In this document: piece after piece, positions 1-8,682 of the stretch
Position numbering within the stretch: position 1 is the first letter of the stretch
Layout: every line of letters begins with the position of its first letter
Source: Nitrospinia bacterium
Lineage (GTDB): Bacteria; Nitrospinota; Nitrospinia; Nitrospinales; JAJDAT01
Direction of reading: 5' to 3'
Length of the DNA: 64,000 bases
Assembly: GCA_029261715.1 (NCBI GenBank)
Contig: JAJDAT010000014.1
Span: 248,001 to 312,000, forward strand
Program-made: the position numbers and the translations under genes
Notes under the pieces: model-generated
What the model was told of the DNA's origin: nothing
The model's input: only the letters and a program-made list of their open reading frames with translations
Databases searched by the model: none

Positions 1-480
1 ATCACCGGGGCGGCAACCTTTGATTCCGGCGGAACAAACGCAACCGCTAACGCGATTACTTTAAATACCAGTTCCAACAACTTCAACACATTTGCCGTGA
101 CACAGGGCGGAAACGTATTGGTCGCGGACTCTAACGGAATTATCTTGGGAGCGTCCACAATTTCCGGAACCTTGAGCGTAACAGCATCCGGGACGATTAC
201 CGAGTCTGGAGTTCTCGCAGTAACTGGAACCGCTACATTTGATTCCGGCGGAACCAACGCCACAGCAAACGCCATCACCTTAAACACCAGTACCAATAAT
301 TTTAGTACGGTATCGATCACACAGGGCGGTAACGTAGCGCTAGCAGATTCGAATGCCATCATCCTCGGCGCGTCTACCGTATCAGGAACTTTGGGCGTAA
401 CGGCGGGCGGCACGATCACAGACAGCGGAGCTATTGCTGTGACAGGAGCTGCCGCTTTTACCACAAATATTGACGACCGA
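1..480 (+). repeat. 219-nt in-frame tandem repeat inside the adhesin
   Basis: Units start at 1, 220 and 439 (period 219 nt, 73 codons). Units 1 and 2 match along their whole length; unit 3 begins with VTGAAAF-like residues and then diverges. The array probably continues upstream of the window. Confidence 0.9.
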
Positions 481-2136
481 TCCATCATTTTAAATAACGT
501 CAACGCGCTTGGCGGAGCGATTACTTTTACAACGCAAACAACCGGCGGCACGAACGGCGCTAACATCGTATTGAATAACGGCAATACAGCGATCAACCTG
601 GCGGCGTTTACGACAGAAGGGAATCTCACGCTGGAAACCACGGCAGCGATAGCCTTGGCTGGACATACGGTCAATGGCAATCTTTCGGTAACAAGCGGTA
701 ACGCCATCACCCAAACGGCTGCGCTGACGGTTTCGGGAACGTCAACTTTCACAACCAATACTCTTAATAAAGTGATCACGCTGAGTACCGCGACCAATGC
801 TCTGACTGGCGCGGTGGCCTTCAACACTTTGGGTACGACGGCTAACGTTGTGATCGATAACGGTTCCACAAACTTGGGACTAGCGGCATCCACCGTGCGC
901 GGTAATTTAACGGTAACGACCACAGGTAACTTATTAGTGAGCGGAGATCAGTCATCAACGGGCGCGGTTTCTTTGACTTCCGGAGCCGATATGAACGTCA
1001 ACGCTAAGATCAATACCACTGCGGGCAACATCATTCTATCGGCCGTTAACGACGTTATTTTCACGGCTCCAGGCGATGTGACCAGCGTAACTGGAGACGT
1101 TACGGTCATAGCAGACAGCGACAACGGCGGCGTGGCGAGCGGCGCGTTGACCATGGCTGCGGGAACTGCAATTGACGCCGGATCGGGCAAGATCGCGCTC
1201 AGCGCAGATGAAGACATTACTTTAGGAAAACTGACTACAACTGACAACTCGTTGACGGCGGTGACATTGACTTCTACTGAAGGCGGTATCGTGGAAGGCG
1301 GAGTGATTGGAACCTGTGGCGGCGGCATTAGCGCGGGATGTAACATCGTCGCTTCTGATGGTCGATTGGTCATCGACGCAGTCACGGGAATTGGCGATGC
1401 TGGCGTTATTAATGCTAGCGGCGTCATCCTAACGCCGGGAGCGATCAAAGTGGACACGCTATCGCTCGACATCGATAACACGACAGCTGGAGACATTAAT
1501 CTATTCGAAAGAAGTACGACAAATATTGTGAAAGTTAATCAGGCTGGCCCCGGTGACTTGGCGATTTCTTTTGACGGGGCTCCTGGCGCCACCTTACCTG
1601 GTCAGAATAACGCTACTGTAACCGGAGGAGTGAGAAGACTCATTAACCGCGTTCCGCCGCCTGCCGTTGTTGGGACAACGCCCGGTCTAGGGCAGGGACC
1701 TGGTCCTGGCTCAAGCGGTCCTGCTGGCCCTGCTGGTCCAACGCTTCCACCTCCGCTTACAAGTCGTAGAGATATCACCGGAAATACCACGCGTGGAGAA
1801 ATTCTTACGCTTATCCGTGGCGGAGAACGGGTAACGACCAACGACGTTTCCAAAACCCAGTTATTAGGCAGAGAAATTCAGGACGTAGTGGAATTCAGCG
1901 GAGCTAATTCGGGTAAAACCGTTACGCAAATGGTGGTGGAAGAAACGGTTCTTTCTAACAATCGATTTAAAAAAGTGAACACGGCCTCTACGACCAGCTC
2001 CTCCTCCACTCAACCGGCCAACACGTTACAGGAAGCGGCGCTAGGCAGCCGCGACTCTTCCACCGTAGTGGTCAATCCGTTTGAGGTGCAGTTTGATATC
2101 GTTGAGATCAATGAGCCTGAAGAGTCACAGCCTTAA
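1..2136 (+). CDS. Large repetitive adhesin/exoprotein, 3' end only
   Basis: The reading frame is open from base 1, so the start lies upstream and only the last 711 codons are seen. The protein is almost entirely Thr/Ala/Gly/Asn-rich beta-type repeats (motifs such as TQGGNV, NAITLNT, GTLSVTA), as in FHA-like exoproteins that form right-handed beta-helices. Two 73-residue units are near-identical and a third is diverged. A Gly/Pro segment with GPAGPAGP follows at about residues 570-590, then a charged, Ser-rich tail without Cys. I see no C-terminal autotransporter barrel, so export by a separate partner (two-partner secretion) is an inference. The N-terminal secretion domain would be outside the window. 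The gene is visibly richer in GC than everything after it. Function as an adhesin is inferred from composition; the frame itself is certain. Confidence 0.8.
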   Translation: MTGAATFDSGGTNATANAITLNTSSNNFNTFAVTQGGNVLVADSNGIILGASTISGTLSVTASGTITESGVLAVTGTATFDSGGTNATANAITLNTSTNNFSTVSITQGGNVALADSNAIILGASTVSGTLGVTAGGTITDSGAIAVTGAAAFTTNIDDRSIILNNVNALGGAITFTTQTTGGTNGANIVLNNGNTAINLAAFTTEGNLTLETTAAIALAGHTVNGNLSVTSGNAITQTAALTVSGTSTFTTNTLNKVITLSTATNALTGAVAFNTLGTTANVVIDNGSTNLGLAASTVRGNLTVTTTGNLLVSGDQSSTGAVSLTSGADMNVNAKINTTAGNIILSAVNDVIFTAPGDVTSVTGDVTVIADSDNGGVASGALTMAAGTAIDAGSGKIALSADEDITLGKLTTTDNSLTAVTLTSTEGGIVEGGVIGTCGGGISAGCNIVASDGRLVIDAVTGIGDAGVINASGVILTPGAIKVDTLSLDIDNTTAGDINLFERSTTNIVKVNQAGPGDLAISFDGAPGATLPGQNNATVTGGVRRLINRVPPPAVVGTTPGLGQGPGPGSSGPAGPAGPTLPPPLTSRRDITGNTTRGEILTLIRGGERVTTNDVSKTQLLGREIQDVVEFSGANSGKTVTQMVVEETVLSNNRFKKVNTASTTSSSSTQPANTLQEAALGSRDSSTVVVNPFEVQFDIVEINEPEESQP

Positions 2137-2140
2137 AAAC

Positions 2141-2184
2141 TGAACCGCAAAGAACGCAAAGAAAAGATTAACGGCAAAGAAAAC
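2141..2184 (+). repeat. CGCAAAG-type dispersed repeat, degenerate copy
   Basis: This stretch right after the adhesin stop reads tgaaccgcaaagaacgcaaa and then a second ACGGCAAAGAAA block. It is a weaker copy of the repeat seen at 2370, 3339 and 3561. The rest of 2185-2369 is A/T-rich and I see no gene in it. Confidence 0.6.
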
Positions 2185-2369
2185 AAAAAGAGATGGATGA
2201 AGGTTAAAAACCAAAGGCAAAACTTTTATTTCTCATTTTTAGTATGGGAATAAAATTAAAAACTGGTTTGTTATTTTTATTAAAAGGGTGTCACCTTTGA
2301 TTTTGTAGTTCAACAAATTAAGGATTTTGTTTTTGCATTTTCTCAAGAACTTGTTTGTCTTTCATTGTG

Positions 2370-2425
2370 TCCTCTGCGCTCTCTGCGGTTCAAGAATCTA
2401 TTTGTTTTTATCTCTTTGCAGTAAA
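2370..2425 (-). repeat. CGCAGAG-type dispersed repeat, copy 2
   Basis: The first 31 bases (2370-2400) are identical to 3571-3601 and are followed in both places by a degenerate second block containing CTTTGCRGTAAA. It lies immediately downstream of the dehydrogenase stop codon. Repeats with this CGCAGAG core are known from many unrelated bacterial genomes; their role is not established. Confidence 0.8.
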
Positions 2426-2428
2426 TAA

Positions 2429-3196
2429 TCAATTTCTACCGGCCATCACGCCGCCATCGACATCCCAAATAGCTCCGGTGACCCAACCAGTTGCATCGGA
2501 TAAAAGCATTTCGATAACATTGGCGACGTCTTCAATTGTGCCAAATCGTCCGATGGGATGAAAACCGTTGAATCCTTCTAAGGTTTCATCAATTTTGTCT
2601 TTGTCGATAAATCCTCCGTAAATAGGCGTTTTAACCACGGCGGGAGATACGGCATTTACGCGGATGTTATCCCCTCCGAGTTCCATCGCCAAATGTTGCG
2701 TGAACGAATGAAGACCGGCCTTAGCCATAGAGTATGCTGAGGAAGGCGTGGCCTTAACCGCTTGCTTGGCCCACATGGAACCGATGTTAACAATCGCACC
2801 ACCGCCATGCTGTTGCATATTCTTTACAACGGCCTGAGTGATGAAGAATATACTTTTATTGAGGTCCATATAGCTGTCGTAGTCCGCCAGAGTGTGATCG
2901 AGAAACGGAGCTGGCTTGAAAATACCAGCGGCATTGACGAGAAACCTGATATGCCGATTTTCGTTTTTAATTCTATCGATGAAGGTATTGACTTGTTCTT
3001 CATTATAAAGATCTGTAGGTACTGTCTGCACCGTTCCTAAAGTTTCCAATTCAACCCGGGCCTGTTCTAACTTTCCTTTATTACTAGATAACAGGATGAC
3101 TTCCACTCCGCGTTGTAGCAGCCGTTTGGCGGCTTCTCGGCCTATTCCTGTGGAACCTCCGACGATCAGAGCTAATTCAGACGATGCGTTTTTCAT
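2429..3196 (-). CDS. Short-chain dehydrogenase/reductase (SDR)
   Basis: This is a classical 255-residue SDR oxidoreductase, cytoplasmic and NAD(P)-dependent. Visible motifs are the nucleotide-binding GGSTGIG near the N-terminus, NAAG after strand 4, a catalytic Ser in NIGSMW and the YSMAK Tyr/Lys pair. WDVDGG near the C-terminus is typical of the family. Substrate cannot be read from sequence. I start at MKNASS (3196) because AAGGGGAT lies just upstream of it; an in-frame ATG at 3214 would run into the upstream operator. Two palindromic operators lie upstream, suggesting control by a TetR-type repressor that is not encoded nearby. The gene stands alone between copies of the CGCAGAG repeat. 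Confidence 0.88.
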   Translation of the reverse strand: MKNASSELALIVGGSTGIGREAAKRLLQRGVEVILLSSNKGKLEQARVELETLGTVQTVPTDLYNEEQVNTFIDRIKNENRHIRFLVNAAGIFKPAPFLDHTLADYDSYMDLNKSIFFITQAVVKNMQQHGGGAIVNIGSMWAKQAVKATPSSAYSMAKAGLHSFTQHLAMELGGDNIRVNAVSPAVVKTPIYGGFIDKDKIDETLEGFNGFHPIGRFGTIEDVANVIEMLLSDATGWVTGAIWDVDGGVMAGRN

Positions 3197-3212
3197 GATT
3201 AATCCCCTTTTC

Positions 3213-3234
3213 ATCTACCTATTAATTGGTAGAT
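3213..3234. promoter_or_regulatory. Palindromic operator, proximal copy
   Basis: The arms ATCTACC and GGTAGAT are perfect 7-nt inverted repeats around an A/T core. On the minus strand the core reads CTACCAATTAATAGG. It sits between the dehydrogenase ribosome-binding site and its likely promoter, where a bound repressor would block transcription. The form of the site is typical of TetR/AcrR-family operators; that assignment is an inference. Confidence 0.65.
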
Positions 3235-3289
3235 TTTATAAATATAAAGTTACTTCGTTTCTCGTGTTTTTTCAATTCGCTAAAAACAT

Positions 3290-3305
3290 CCTACTAATTG
3301 GTAGG
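3290..3305. promoter_or_regulatory. Palindromic operator, distal copy
   Basis: The bases are CCTAC-TAATTG-GTAGG. On the minus strand this is CCTACCAATTAGTAGG, sharing CTACCAATTARTAGG with the site at 3213. The two centres are about 74 nt apart and bracket an A/T-rich stretch that should hold the promoter. Confidence 0.6.
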
Positions 3306-3338
3306 TAAATTGTCAACATTTTTTAAAATTTAAATATT

Positions 3339-3371
3339 GAACCGCAGAGAGCGCAGAGGACGCAAAGAAAG
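3339..3371 (+). repeat. CGCAGAG-type repeat, inverted copy
   Basis: These 33 bases are the exact reverse complement of 3561-3593. They bound a 189-nt A/T-rich spacer (3372-3560) that holds no convincing gene; an imperfect hairpin occurs at about 3389-3413. Together with the copy at 2370 they place the dehydrogenase between inverted repeats. Confidence 0.85.
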
Positions 3372-3560
3372 AATGGGCAAAAAAAAACCTGAACTTTAAA
3401 GGTTCTGGTTCGCTTGTTTAGCTGTCATTGCAATATTAGAAAATATTCAGCGACATTATTTGTTCGCGAATTCATCTCTTTCCTAAAAAAATAGCTAAAT
3501 CAATTTCTTATAATATTCTAATACTCCAGACTGGAATTGAACGCCTTTTTTAGGTTTTAT

Positions 3561-3620
3561 CTTTCTTTGCGTCCTCTGCGCTCTCTGCGGTTCAAGAATC
3601 TTTTTAGTCTTTGCGGTAAA
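3561..3620 (-). repeat. CGCAGAG-type repeat, copy 4
   Basis: 3561-3593 is a perfect inverted partner of 3339-3371. 3571-3601 is a perfect direct repeat of 2370-2400. A degenerate second block with CTTTGCGGTAAA follows. The repeat ends a few bases before the stop codon of the glycosyltransferase at 3626. Confidence 0.85.
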
Positions 3621-3625
3621 AGCAG

Positions 3626-4729
3626 TTAAAGAGGACGTTGGTATCCATCTTCCCATAATAGTTTTTTGATAATGCTTTCCCAAGTGACTTTGGACACACG
3701 CTCTCGCCCTACTTCGCCAAATTTGCGGGCGGTTTCTTCGTCTGCATATATCTCAAGAGCTTCGGCTATTGATTTAGGATTAGGTTCCGCAATATTGCCG
3801 CACACTCCCTGCTCCACCCATTCTTTAGCTCCGCCGCTATCTTCACAAGTTATAACAGGCTTCCCGCTGGCATATGCCTCCACGGGAACCATTCCATAAT
3901 CTTCATCTACGGGACCGTAAAATACCGCTCGACAATTTGCGTATAGATCACACAATTCATCGTCGTCCGCCTCGTGTTTCCAATCAATTCTATCGTTGAC
4001 ACCTAAACTACTGGCCAGTTCTTTAAGCGGCCCCGCTTCTGGTCCACGACCGGCCATAACCAAACGCCAACTTTTATCCATAAGACCAAAGCTTCTTACT
4101 AGCAATTCCGGTCGTTTCATAGCGTGTAATCGCCCTACACTTAAAATAGTTTTCTGGAAGGGTCCTGCATGGTAATTTCTTTCCGGCGGCGGTGGATATA
4201 GCAATTCCGAATCATGCCCCCCAAACCGAGTAAGTCGTCCTTGAATATTTTTGGATTGAGCAAACAAACGAACCCTTTTTGCTCCCAGAAGAAATTGGTC
4301 GGCGGTAAATATAAGTTTGCGACGAATCATTTCCTTAACAAGGTGTCTTTTGTATAATTTTTTTGAATACGACTCCCATAAATCGTAATATTCCCGCATA
4401 CGATGGTTTAACCAGCAACTATGGCGATTATGTCGAACCGCGTAACTAGGAAAACGTAGCGATATTACATGGTCCACAGGCAATCCATCGCCGCTCTCTG
4501 AAACATCTGTCATCCAAGTTGCTAAATAAGCTTTAAACTGACGTCCAAATGGATTTTGAGGAGTTGCCCAAACTTCGCTCTGATGACCTGCCTTCTGCAA
4601 GGCTGTGCATAAAGCGCGAGCGATGACCCTATGACCGCCTTCGACAAATGGCACATCGCTGGTGATAACAAGAACTCGTTTTGGTGAAAATTGATCTGAA
4701 GAAGGTTTACTAGGCGATTCTTGATTCAT
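3626..4729 (-). CDS. GT4-family glycosyltransferase
   Basis: This 367-residue cytoplasmic enzyme has the GT-B fold and should move a sugar from a nucleotide donor onto a glycan or lipid acceptor. The N-terminal Rossmann region opens with VLVITSDVPFVEGGHRV. The C-terminal donor domain has SVGRLHAMKRPELL (about residue 195) and the retaining-GT4 signature EDYGMVPVEAYASGKPVI (about 285-302), followed by GGAKEWV. The closest remembered relatives are mannosyltransferases of the WbaZ type, but donor and acceptor are unknown. No good Shine-Dalgarno sequence precedes the ATG. It faces away from the two other GT4 genes at 5204-7500 but probably belongs to the same surface-polysaccharide locus. Confidence 0.85.
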   Translation of the reverse strand: MNQESPSKPSSDQFSPKRVLVITSDVPFVEGGHRVIARALCTALQKAGHQSEVWATPQNPFGRQFKAYLATWMTDVSESGDGLPVDHVISLRFPSYAVRHNRHSCWLNHRMREYYDLWESYSKKLYKRHLVKEMIRRKLIFTADQFLLGAKRVRLFAQSKNIQGRLTRFGGHDSELLYPPPPERNYHAGPFQKTILSVGRLHAMKRPELLVRSFGLMDKSWRLVMAGRGPEAGPLKELASSLGVNDRIDWKHEADDDELCDLYANCRAVFYGPVDEDYGMVPVEAYASGKPVITCEDSGGAKEWVEQGVCGNIAEPNPKSIAEALEIYADEETARKFGEVGRERVSKVTWESIIKKLLWEDGYQRPL

Positions 4730-4935
4730 TTGAAATGATATCCAAATTTCCTGTGGAAAGTTCTAAGCGGTTGGAAAACTGTAATAGTTGGCGGTTTGCA
4801 ATTGGGGATTTGAGCAGTTAATACGTACAATGCCGTAAATACAATGAGATGAATCGTTAAAGACTTACTTAAAAAGGCTAAACCAGAATTCTAAAGGAGT
4901 CAATAAGATTCCCTGCAACGATTCAGATAAATATC

Positions 4936-5172
4936 ATGACAAATATTTCTTTTAAAAAACATGCGTTTGTTCTCTTGGCTTCCCTAATTTTTTGCAGTGT
5001 TCAGGGATGGGACCTTATGATTCGATCCTGGGATCATATGAATGATATAGGAGGCGCATTTATTAAGTTGTGGATTCTCGCATGGAATTCTCACGCTTTA
5101 TTTGATCCCAACCTCTCAGTTTGGGACGTGCAAACATGGCCTGGTTTCACACCGTTCGACCATCTCAGGTGA
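4936..5172 (+). pseudogene. Probable 5' remnant of a polytopic membrane protein
   Basis: The 78-residue frame has one N-terminal hydrophobic segment (about residues 9-24) and then a soluble stretch with DIGGAFIKLWILAWNSHAL. That pattern resembles the first loop of large multi-membrane-span sugar-transferase-like proteins (YfhO-like), where an acidic residue and a tryptophan-rich LW-WN-AL segment follow helix 1. The frame stops after 78 codons and the next gene starts 32 nt later, so the remainder is missing. It may be a deletion remnant or a true small membrane protein; I favour the remnant. 4730-4935 upstream holds nothing I recognise. Confidence 0.35.
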
Positions 5173-5203
5173 AATGTTTCAATTTTTCTGTTAAAAAGAC
5201 TCC

Positions 5204-6367
5204 ATGACGACTAACTTTCCTCCATCGATTCGAATTGGAATAGACGCAAGACCAGCGTTAAATCAACGTACTGGCGTTGGAAATTACGTTTACAACCTTA
5301 TCCAATCACTTGCCGAGCTAAATGCCAATGAGGAATTCATCTTATTTTCCAATTCCTTTAAAGATCGATTTAATATTAAAAAATTTAAAAATTTAAAAAA
5401 TTGTTCTATACGCCATTTCCGATATCCAAATATGGCGATGAACTTATTATGGGAACGATTTGGCGGCCAACTAATGCAAAAGCTAACTTGCGATTCAAAC
5501 GTTCTGCATTTTACAGGTCACATCCCAAAAAATCCGGGGGATTTACCTTCTGTAGCTACTGTTCATGATTTATTCAACATAAAGTTTCCCGAATCAGTTG
5601 CCCCAGAATTTAGAGTAAGCCCTCAAAAATTCTCTCGTTCATTAAAAAAGATAAAAAAAATTATCGCCGTTTCGGAATATACAAAGACAGATCTAATTAA
5701 TTTTCTTGATACGCCCGAAGAAAAAATTTCAGTGATACCTCATGGTATAGATCCAAAATCTTTTCTGGCTTCCACTGATCCAAGCGAGATCAACACAAAA
5801 ATTAAAAACCGTTTTGGCGGCTCTGGAGAATACATACTTTGCATTGGAACTCTGGAGCCTAGGAAGAATTACCTTAAAACGCTCGAAGCTTTTCAAATTA
5901 TTCTAAAACGTTTCCCAGATCTAAAGTTAGTCATTGCGGGCGGTAAGGGTTGGCAAAGCGATCTAATCCATCAAAAAGCCAGCGCCTTGAAACTTGATAG
6001 CTCCGTCCTTTTTCCTGGTTACGTTGGATACTCGGATTTACCTACATTGTATAAGGGAGCCTCTGCCTTTCTTTTTCCTTCAATATACGAAGGTTTTGGC
6101 CTTCCAGTTTTAGAAGCGTTATCATTTAACGTTCCTATTGCAATTTCTAATGTCGCTTCTCTTCCAGAAATCGCGGGAGAAGCCGCTCTGAAATTTAACC
6201 CTGAAGACCCAGAAGATATTGCTCTGCAAACAATTCGATTGCTAGAAGATTCCGACCTGAGAAAAAATCTAATTTGCCTTGGAGAAGAAAGAATTAAAGA
6301 GTTTACTTGGGAAAAAACGGCGAAAAAAACTTTGGAAGTTTATCGCGCTTTGGGAGGCTCTGCATGA
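5204..6367 (+). CDS. GT4-family glycosyltransferase
   Basis: This 387-residue GT-B enzyme is of the mannosyltransferase-like GT4 group (cd03809 type). It begins IRIGIDARPALNQRTGVGNY, a pattern shared by that group. It continues with TVHDLFN, the donor-domain CIGTLEPRKNYLKTLEAF (about 215-232) and the signature YEGFGLPVLEAL (about 300), then SNVASLPEIAGEAA. It has no signal peptide and should act on the inner face of the membrane in polysaccharide assembly. Its stop overlaps the start of the next GT4 gene by ATGA, so the two are translationally coupled. Sugar specificity cannot be read. Confidence 0.9.
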   Translation: MTTNFPPSIRIGIDARPALNQRTGVGNYVYNLIQSLAELNANEEFILFSNSFKDRFNIKKFKNLKNCSIRHFRYPNMAMNLLWERFGGQLMQKLTCDSNVLHFTGHIPKNPGDLPSVATVHDLFNIKFPESVAPEFRVSPQKFSRSLKKIKKIIAVSEYTKTDLINFLDTPEEKISVIPHGIDPKSFLASTDPSEINTKIKNRFGGSGEYILCIGTLEPRKNYLKTLEAFQIILKRFPDLKLVIAGGKGWQSDLIHQKASALKLDSSVLFPGYVGYSDLPTLYKGASAFLFPSIYEGFGLPVLEALSFNVPIAISNVASLPEIAGEAALKFNPEDPEDIALQTIRLLEDSDLRKNLICLGEERIKEFTWEKTAKKTLEVYRALGGSA

Positions 6368-7500
6368 GTTTACTAATTGGAATTGACGGCAGGGAGTTAG
6401 AGTCTGAACCACGTGGAGCAGGACGAGTTTTAAAAAATCTTTTGGAGGTTTGGTCTAAAACAAAAACAGACTGTCGCTTCATTATTTATTTTAAAAACTC
6501 TGACGAGTTCGCGAAAGACCTTCCAACACCCGGCTTTCAATCAAAAGTAGTAAAAATTCCAAAACTTCTAGATCGGCTTCATATATGGGAGCAGTTTGCG
6601 CTTTCACATCGTATTTTTTACGATAAAGTCGACATTTTTCTTTCGCCAGCTTATATAGCCCCTTTAATCGCTACATGTCCAACTGTGCCGCTCATTCACG
6701 ACATTTCTTTTCAATCGCATCCTGAATGGTTCAGCGCTAAACATGGGGCGACTATGAGATTATTGACAAAGCTCACGGCTTACCGAGCAAAAAAGATAGT
6801 CACTTGTTCGACACAAGGCAAAAAAGAAATGACTCATTACTATGGGAATTCGGTTGGAGAAAAAGTCGAAGTGGTTTACTGGGCGCCGGAAGAAAAGTTT
6901 CAACCAAACCACGATGAAACGGCAAAAACTTTAGTCGCAAAAAAATATGGCATCAAAGATCCATATTTTTTATTTATTGGAAGTCTCTTTAAACGACGAA
7001 ACATTCCAATAATGTTGAAGGCATTTGAAAAATTTCTAGATAAATTCGAGGATTATAAGTTTGTTATGATCGGCAACGATGCCGATGCACCACCATCCAT
7101 CTCTTCAATGATTAAATCGCATCAACTCGAAAACAAGGTTTTACATTTTGATTATGTTGACGAACCGGATTTACTAGCATTCTTGCAAGCCGCATTTTGC
7201 TTTATTTATCCTTCAACTTATGAAGGCTATGGATTGCCTTTGATGGAAGCCTTAGCGTGCGGCATTCCTGGCATTAGGACCGATGCGGAAACGTTGGAAG
7301 AAATTGCCGGGGACGGGGCGATAAAAGTTTCCCCACTCAATGAAGAAAGTTTATCTGAAATTATGATCCAATTAGCGGAAAAACCTGAGTTAAGAAAAGA
7401 GTGGTCTGAAAAGGGCTTGGAACGTTCGAAAAATTTCACTTGGGTAACCGCAGCCAACTCGGTTTTGAAAATTTTGGAAAGAACTGATGGAAAGGTATGA
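6364..7500 (+). CDS. GT4-family glycosyltransferase
   Basis: The 378-residue product starts MSLLIGIDGRELES, paralogous in layout to the preceding enzyme (IGIDGRE versus IGIDARP). It has PLIHDISFQSHPEWF, the donor-domain IGSLFKRRNIPIMLKAF and the signature YEGYGLPLMEALACGIPGI. I start at 6364 because GGGAGG is correctly spaced upstream and the ATG overlaps the previous stop as ATGA; a longer in-frame start at 6307 lies inside the previous gene. Two consecutive GT4 enzymes suggest sequential addition of two sugars to one polymer. The stop codon directly abuts the convergent fliW stop, with no spacer for a terminator. Confidence 0.9.
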   Translation: MSLLIGIDGRELESEPRGAGRVLKNLLEVWSKTKTDCRFIIYFKNSDEFAKDLPTPGFQSKVVKIPKLLDRLHIWEQFALSHRIFYDKVDIFLSPAYIAPLIATCPTVPLIHDISFQSHPEWFSAKHGATMRLLTKLTAYRAKKIVTCSTQGKKEMTHYYGNSVGEKVEVVYWAPEEKFQPNHDETAKTLVAKKYGIKDPYFLFIGSLFKRRNIPIMLKAFEKFLDKFEDYKFVMIGNDADAPPSISSMIKSHQLENKVLHFDYVDEPDLLAFLQAAFCFIYPSTYEGYGLPLMEALACGIPGIRTDAETLEEIAGDGAIKVSPLNEESLSEIMIQLAEKPELRKEWSEKGLERSKNFTWVTAANSVLKILERTDGKV

Positions 7501-7962
7501 CTAAACTTTGGAAATGTTGGCTTTTCTGACTTCTTCAGAAAATAAATAGTGGCGAGTGTCGTACTTTAAAGTAGTCAAAATAATCTGCCTTGCCATTTGG
7601 GTATCTCTATTCATAGCAATCGGTCCTACTAAGTTAGCTGTCATTTCTGTATAAGCTTCTGGAATATTCACAATGACTCTAATTACAAAAGGATCTTCCG
7701 GCTCCAACCCAATTTCTTTTTTCTCGCTGTCTAGCAGGGTCGGCTCGTAATCTGGAACAAAAATAAAGGGATCGGTGACGACAAAAGCTAAAGCGGGATT
7801 AATGAGGGACTGCATCCACTCTAAAGGACAATCTACTTCGTCAAATGGCATTAAGACGAATCTTGTTTCCTTTTCAAAACCATACAAACCGGTTGGAAAA
7901 TGAATAATATCTTCCTCGTTAAGCTCTATCTCGCCAAAGCGAGTTGTGTTGTATTTAGCCAT
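7501..7962 (-). CDS. fliW: Flagellar assembly factor FliW
   Basis: FliW is a small cytoplasmic protein that binds flagellin and, when free, binds and inactivates CsrA, coupling flagellin level to its translation. The 153-residue length is normal. Family features include FGEIELNEEDIIHFPTGLYG at the N-terminus, PLEWMQSLINPALAFVV and a conserved VIVNIP--MTANLVGPI core. It is the second gene after csrA (24 nt from the csrA stop), the classical fliW/csrA partnership in flagellated bacteria outside Gammaproteobacteria. No flagellin gene lies in the window. The end of the gene abuts the convergent glycosyltransferase. Confidence 0.95.
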   Translation of the reverse strand: MAKYNTTRFGEIELNEEDIIHFPTGLYGFEKETRFVLMPFDEVDCPLEWMQSLINPALAFVVTDPFIFVPDYEPTLLDSEKKEIGLEPEDPFVIRVIVNIPEAYTEMTANLVGPIAMNRDTQMARQIILTTLKYDTRHYLFSEEVRKANISKV

Positions 7963-7986
7963 ATGCGTTTTGCCGCTTCGTGCAGC

Positions 7987-8232
7987 TTAAATGGGTTTTT
8001 TTAGGTTAGAACTGAATAATTTGGACACTTTTGACAAATCGATCTTTTGAGCCACTGCGGCAGACTCGTTTTCGCTTTTTATTTTATAATAAAGCTCTTC
8101 TCTATAAACTTTCGTTTCTTTTGGCGCTTCAATTCCAATTCTGATATTTTTCCCCTTTATTTCAATGACCGTAACTTTTATGTCTTCATTAATCTTTATA
8201 CTTTCACCTATTTTTCTGGTCAATACGAGCAT
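7987..8232 (-). CDS. csrA: Carbon storage regulator CsrA
   Basis: CsrA is an RNA-binding homodimer that represses or stabilises mRNAs by binding GGA motifs near ribosome-binding sites. The protein starts with the invariant MLVLTRKIGESI and continues IKVTVIEIKGKNIRIGIEAP, then KVYREELY. The conserved domain is about 60 residues and the 81-residue protein has a Lys/Ser tail of about 20 residues. I start at the ATG at 8232; a TTG four codons upstream would break the conserved N-terminus. GGGA lies about 6-8 nt before the ATG. It is the promoter-proximal gene of the csrA-fliW pair. Confidence 0.96.
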   Translation of the reverse strand: MLVLTRKIGESIKINEDIKVTVIEIKGKNIRIGIEAPKETKVYREELYYKIKSENESAAVAQKIDLSKVSKLFSSNLKKPI

Positions 8233-8416
8233 ACATTTTCCCAAAGGGTTTGGGTTGAACGGGAATTATTTCCCTTGCCTTCGCGGATTATAGCAAATTT
8301 AAGGTGAAAAAACAGGCAATTACATAGTCTGGGATTTTTTAGTTGGAGCGATAACAATTGACAGCATGTTGGTATTGTGGTAATTTCGCTAGCTTTCTTA
8401 GGAAAGTTTCTTCTAA

Positions 8417-8489
<73 letters not shown>

Positions 8490-8682
8490 CCTCTTATTAC
8501 TCGTAATGCTGGTTCTTGATTTTAAACCGTAGTAATTCCCCAAAAATCTTTGTTTTCTCTCCTATAATTCGTCTCTTTTAATAAATTGGCGCTGCAAGAA
8601 AGCTTCGAATAATCAAAGTTTCTAAATCCCTACGCAAGAAATATTTATTTACTCTTCGTTCCATTTTTATTTTTATCCGAAC

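Noticed and set aside
1-480. CRISPR or satellite DNA from the 219-nt repeats
   Set aside because: The repeats are multiples of three, keep an open frame and encode adhesin-type units.
948-1496. 182-codon open frame antisense to the adhesin
   Set aside because: It mirrors the repetitive adhesin in a G/C-rich region, has no ribosome-binding site and has Ser/Pro/Val-biased composition typical of antisense shadows.
6307-6363. Upstream start for the second GT4 gene
   Set aside because: It lies inside the previous gene; ATG 6364 has GGGAGG and begins the conserved LLIGIDGRE motif.
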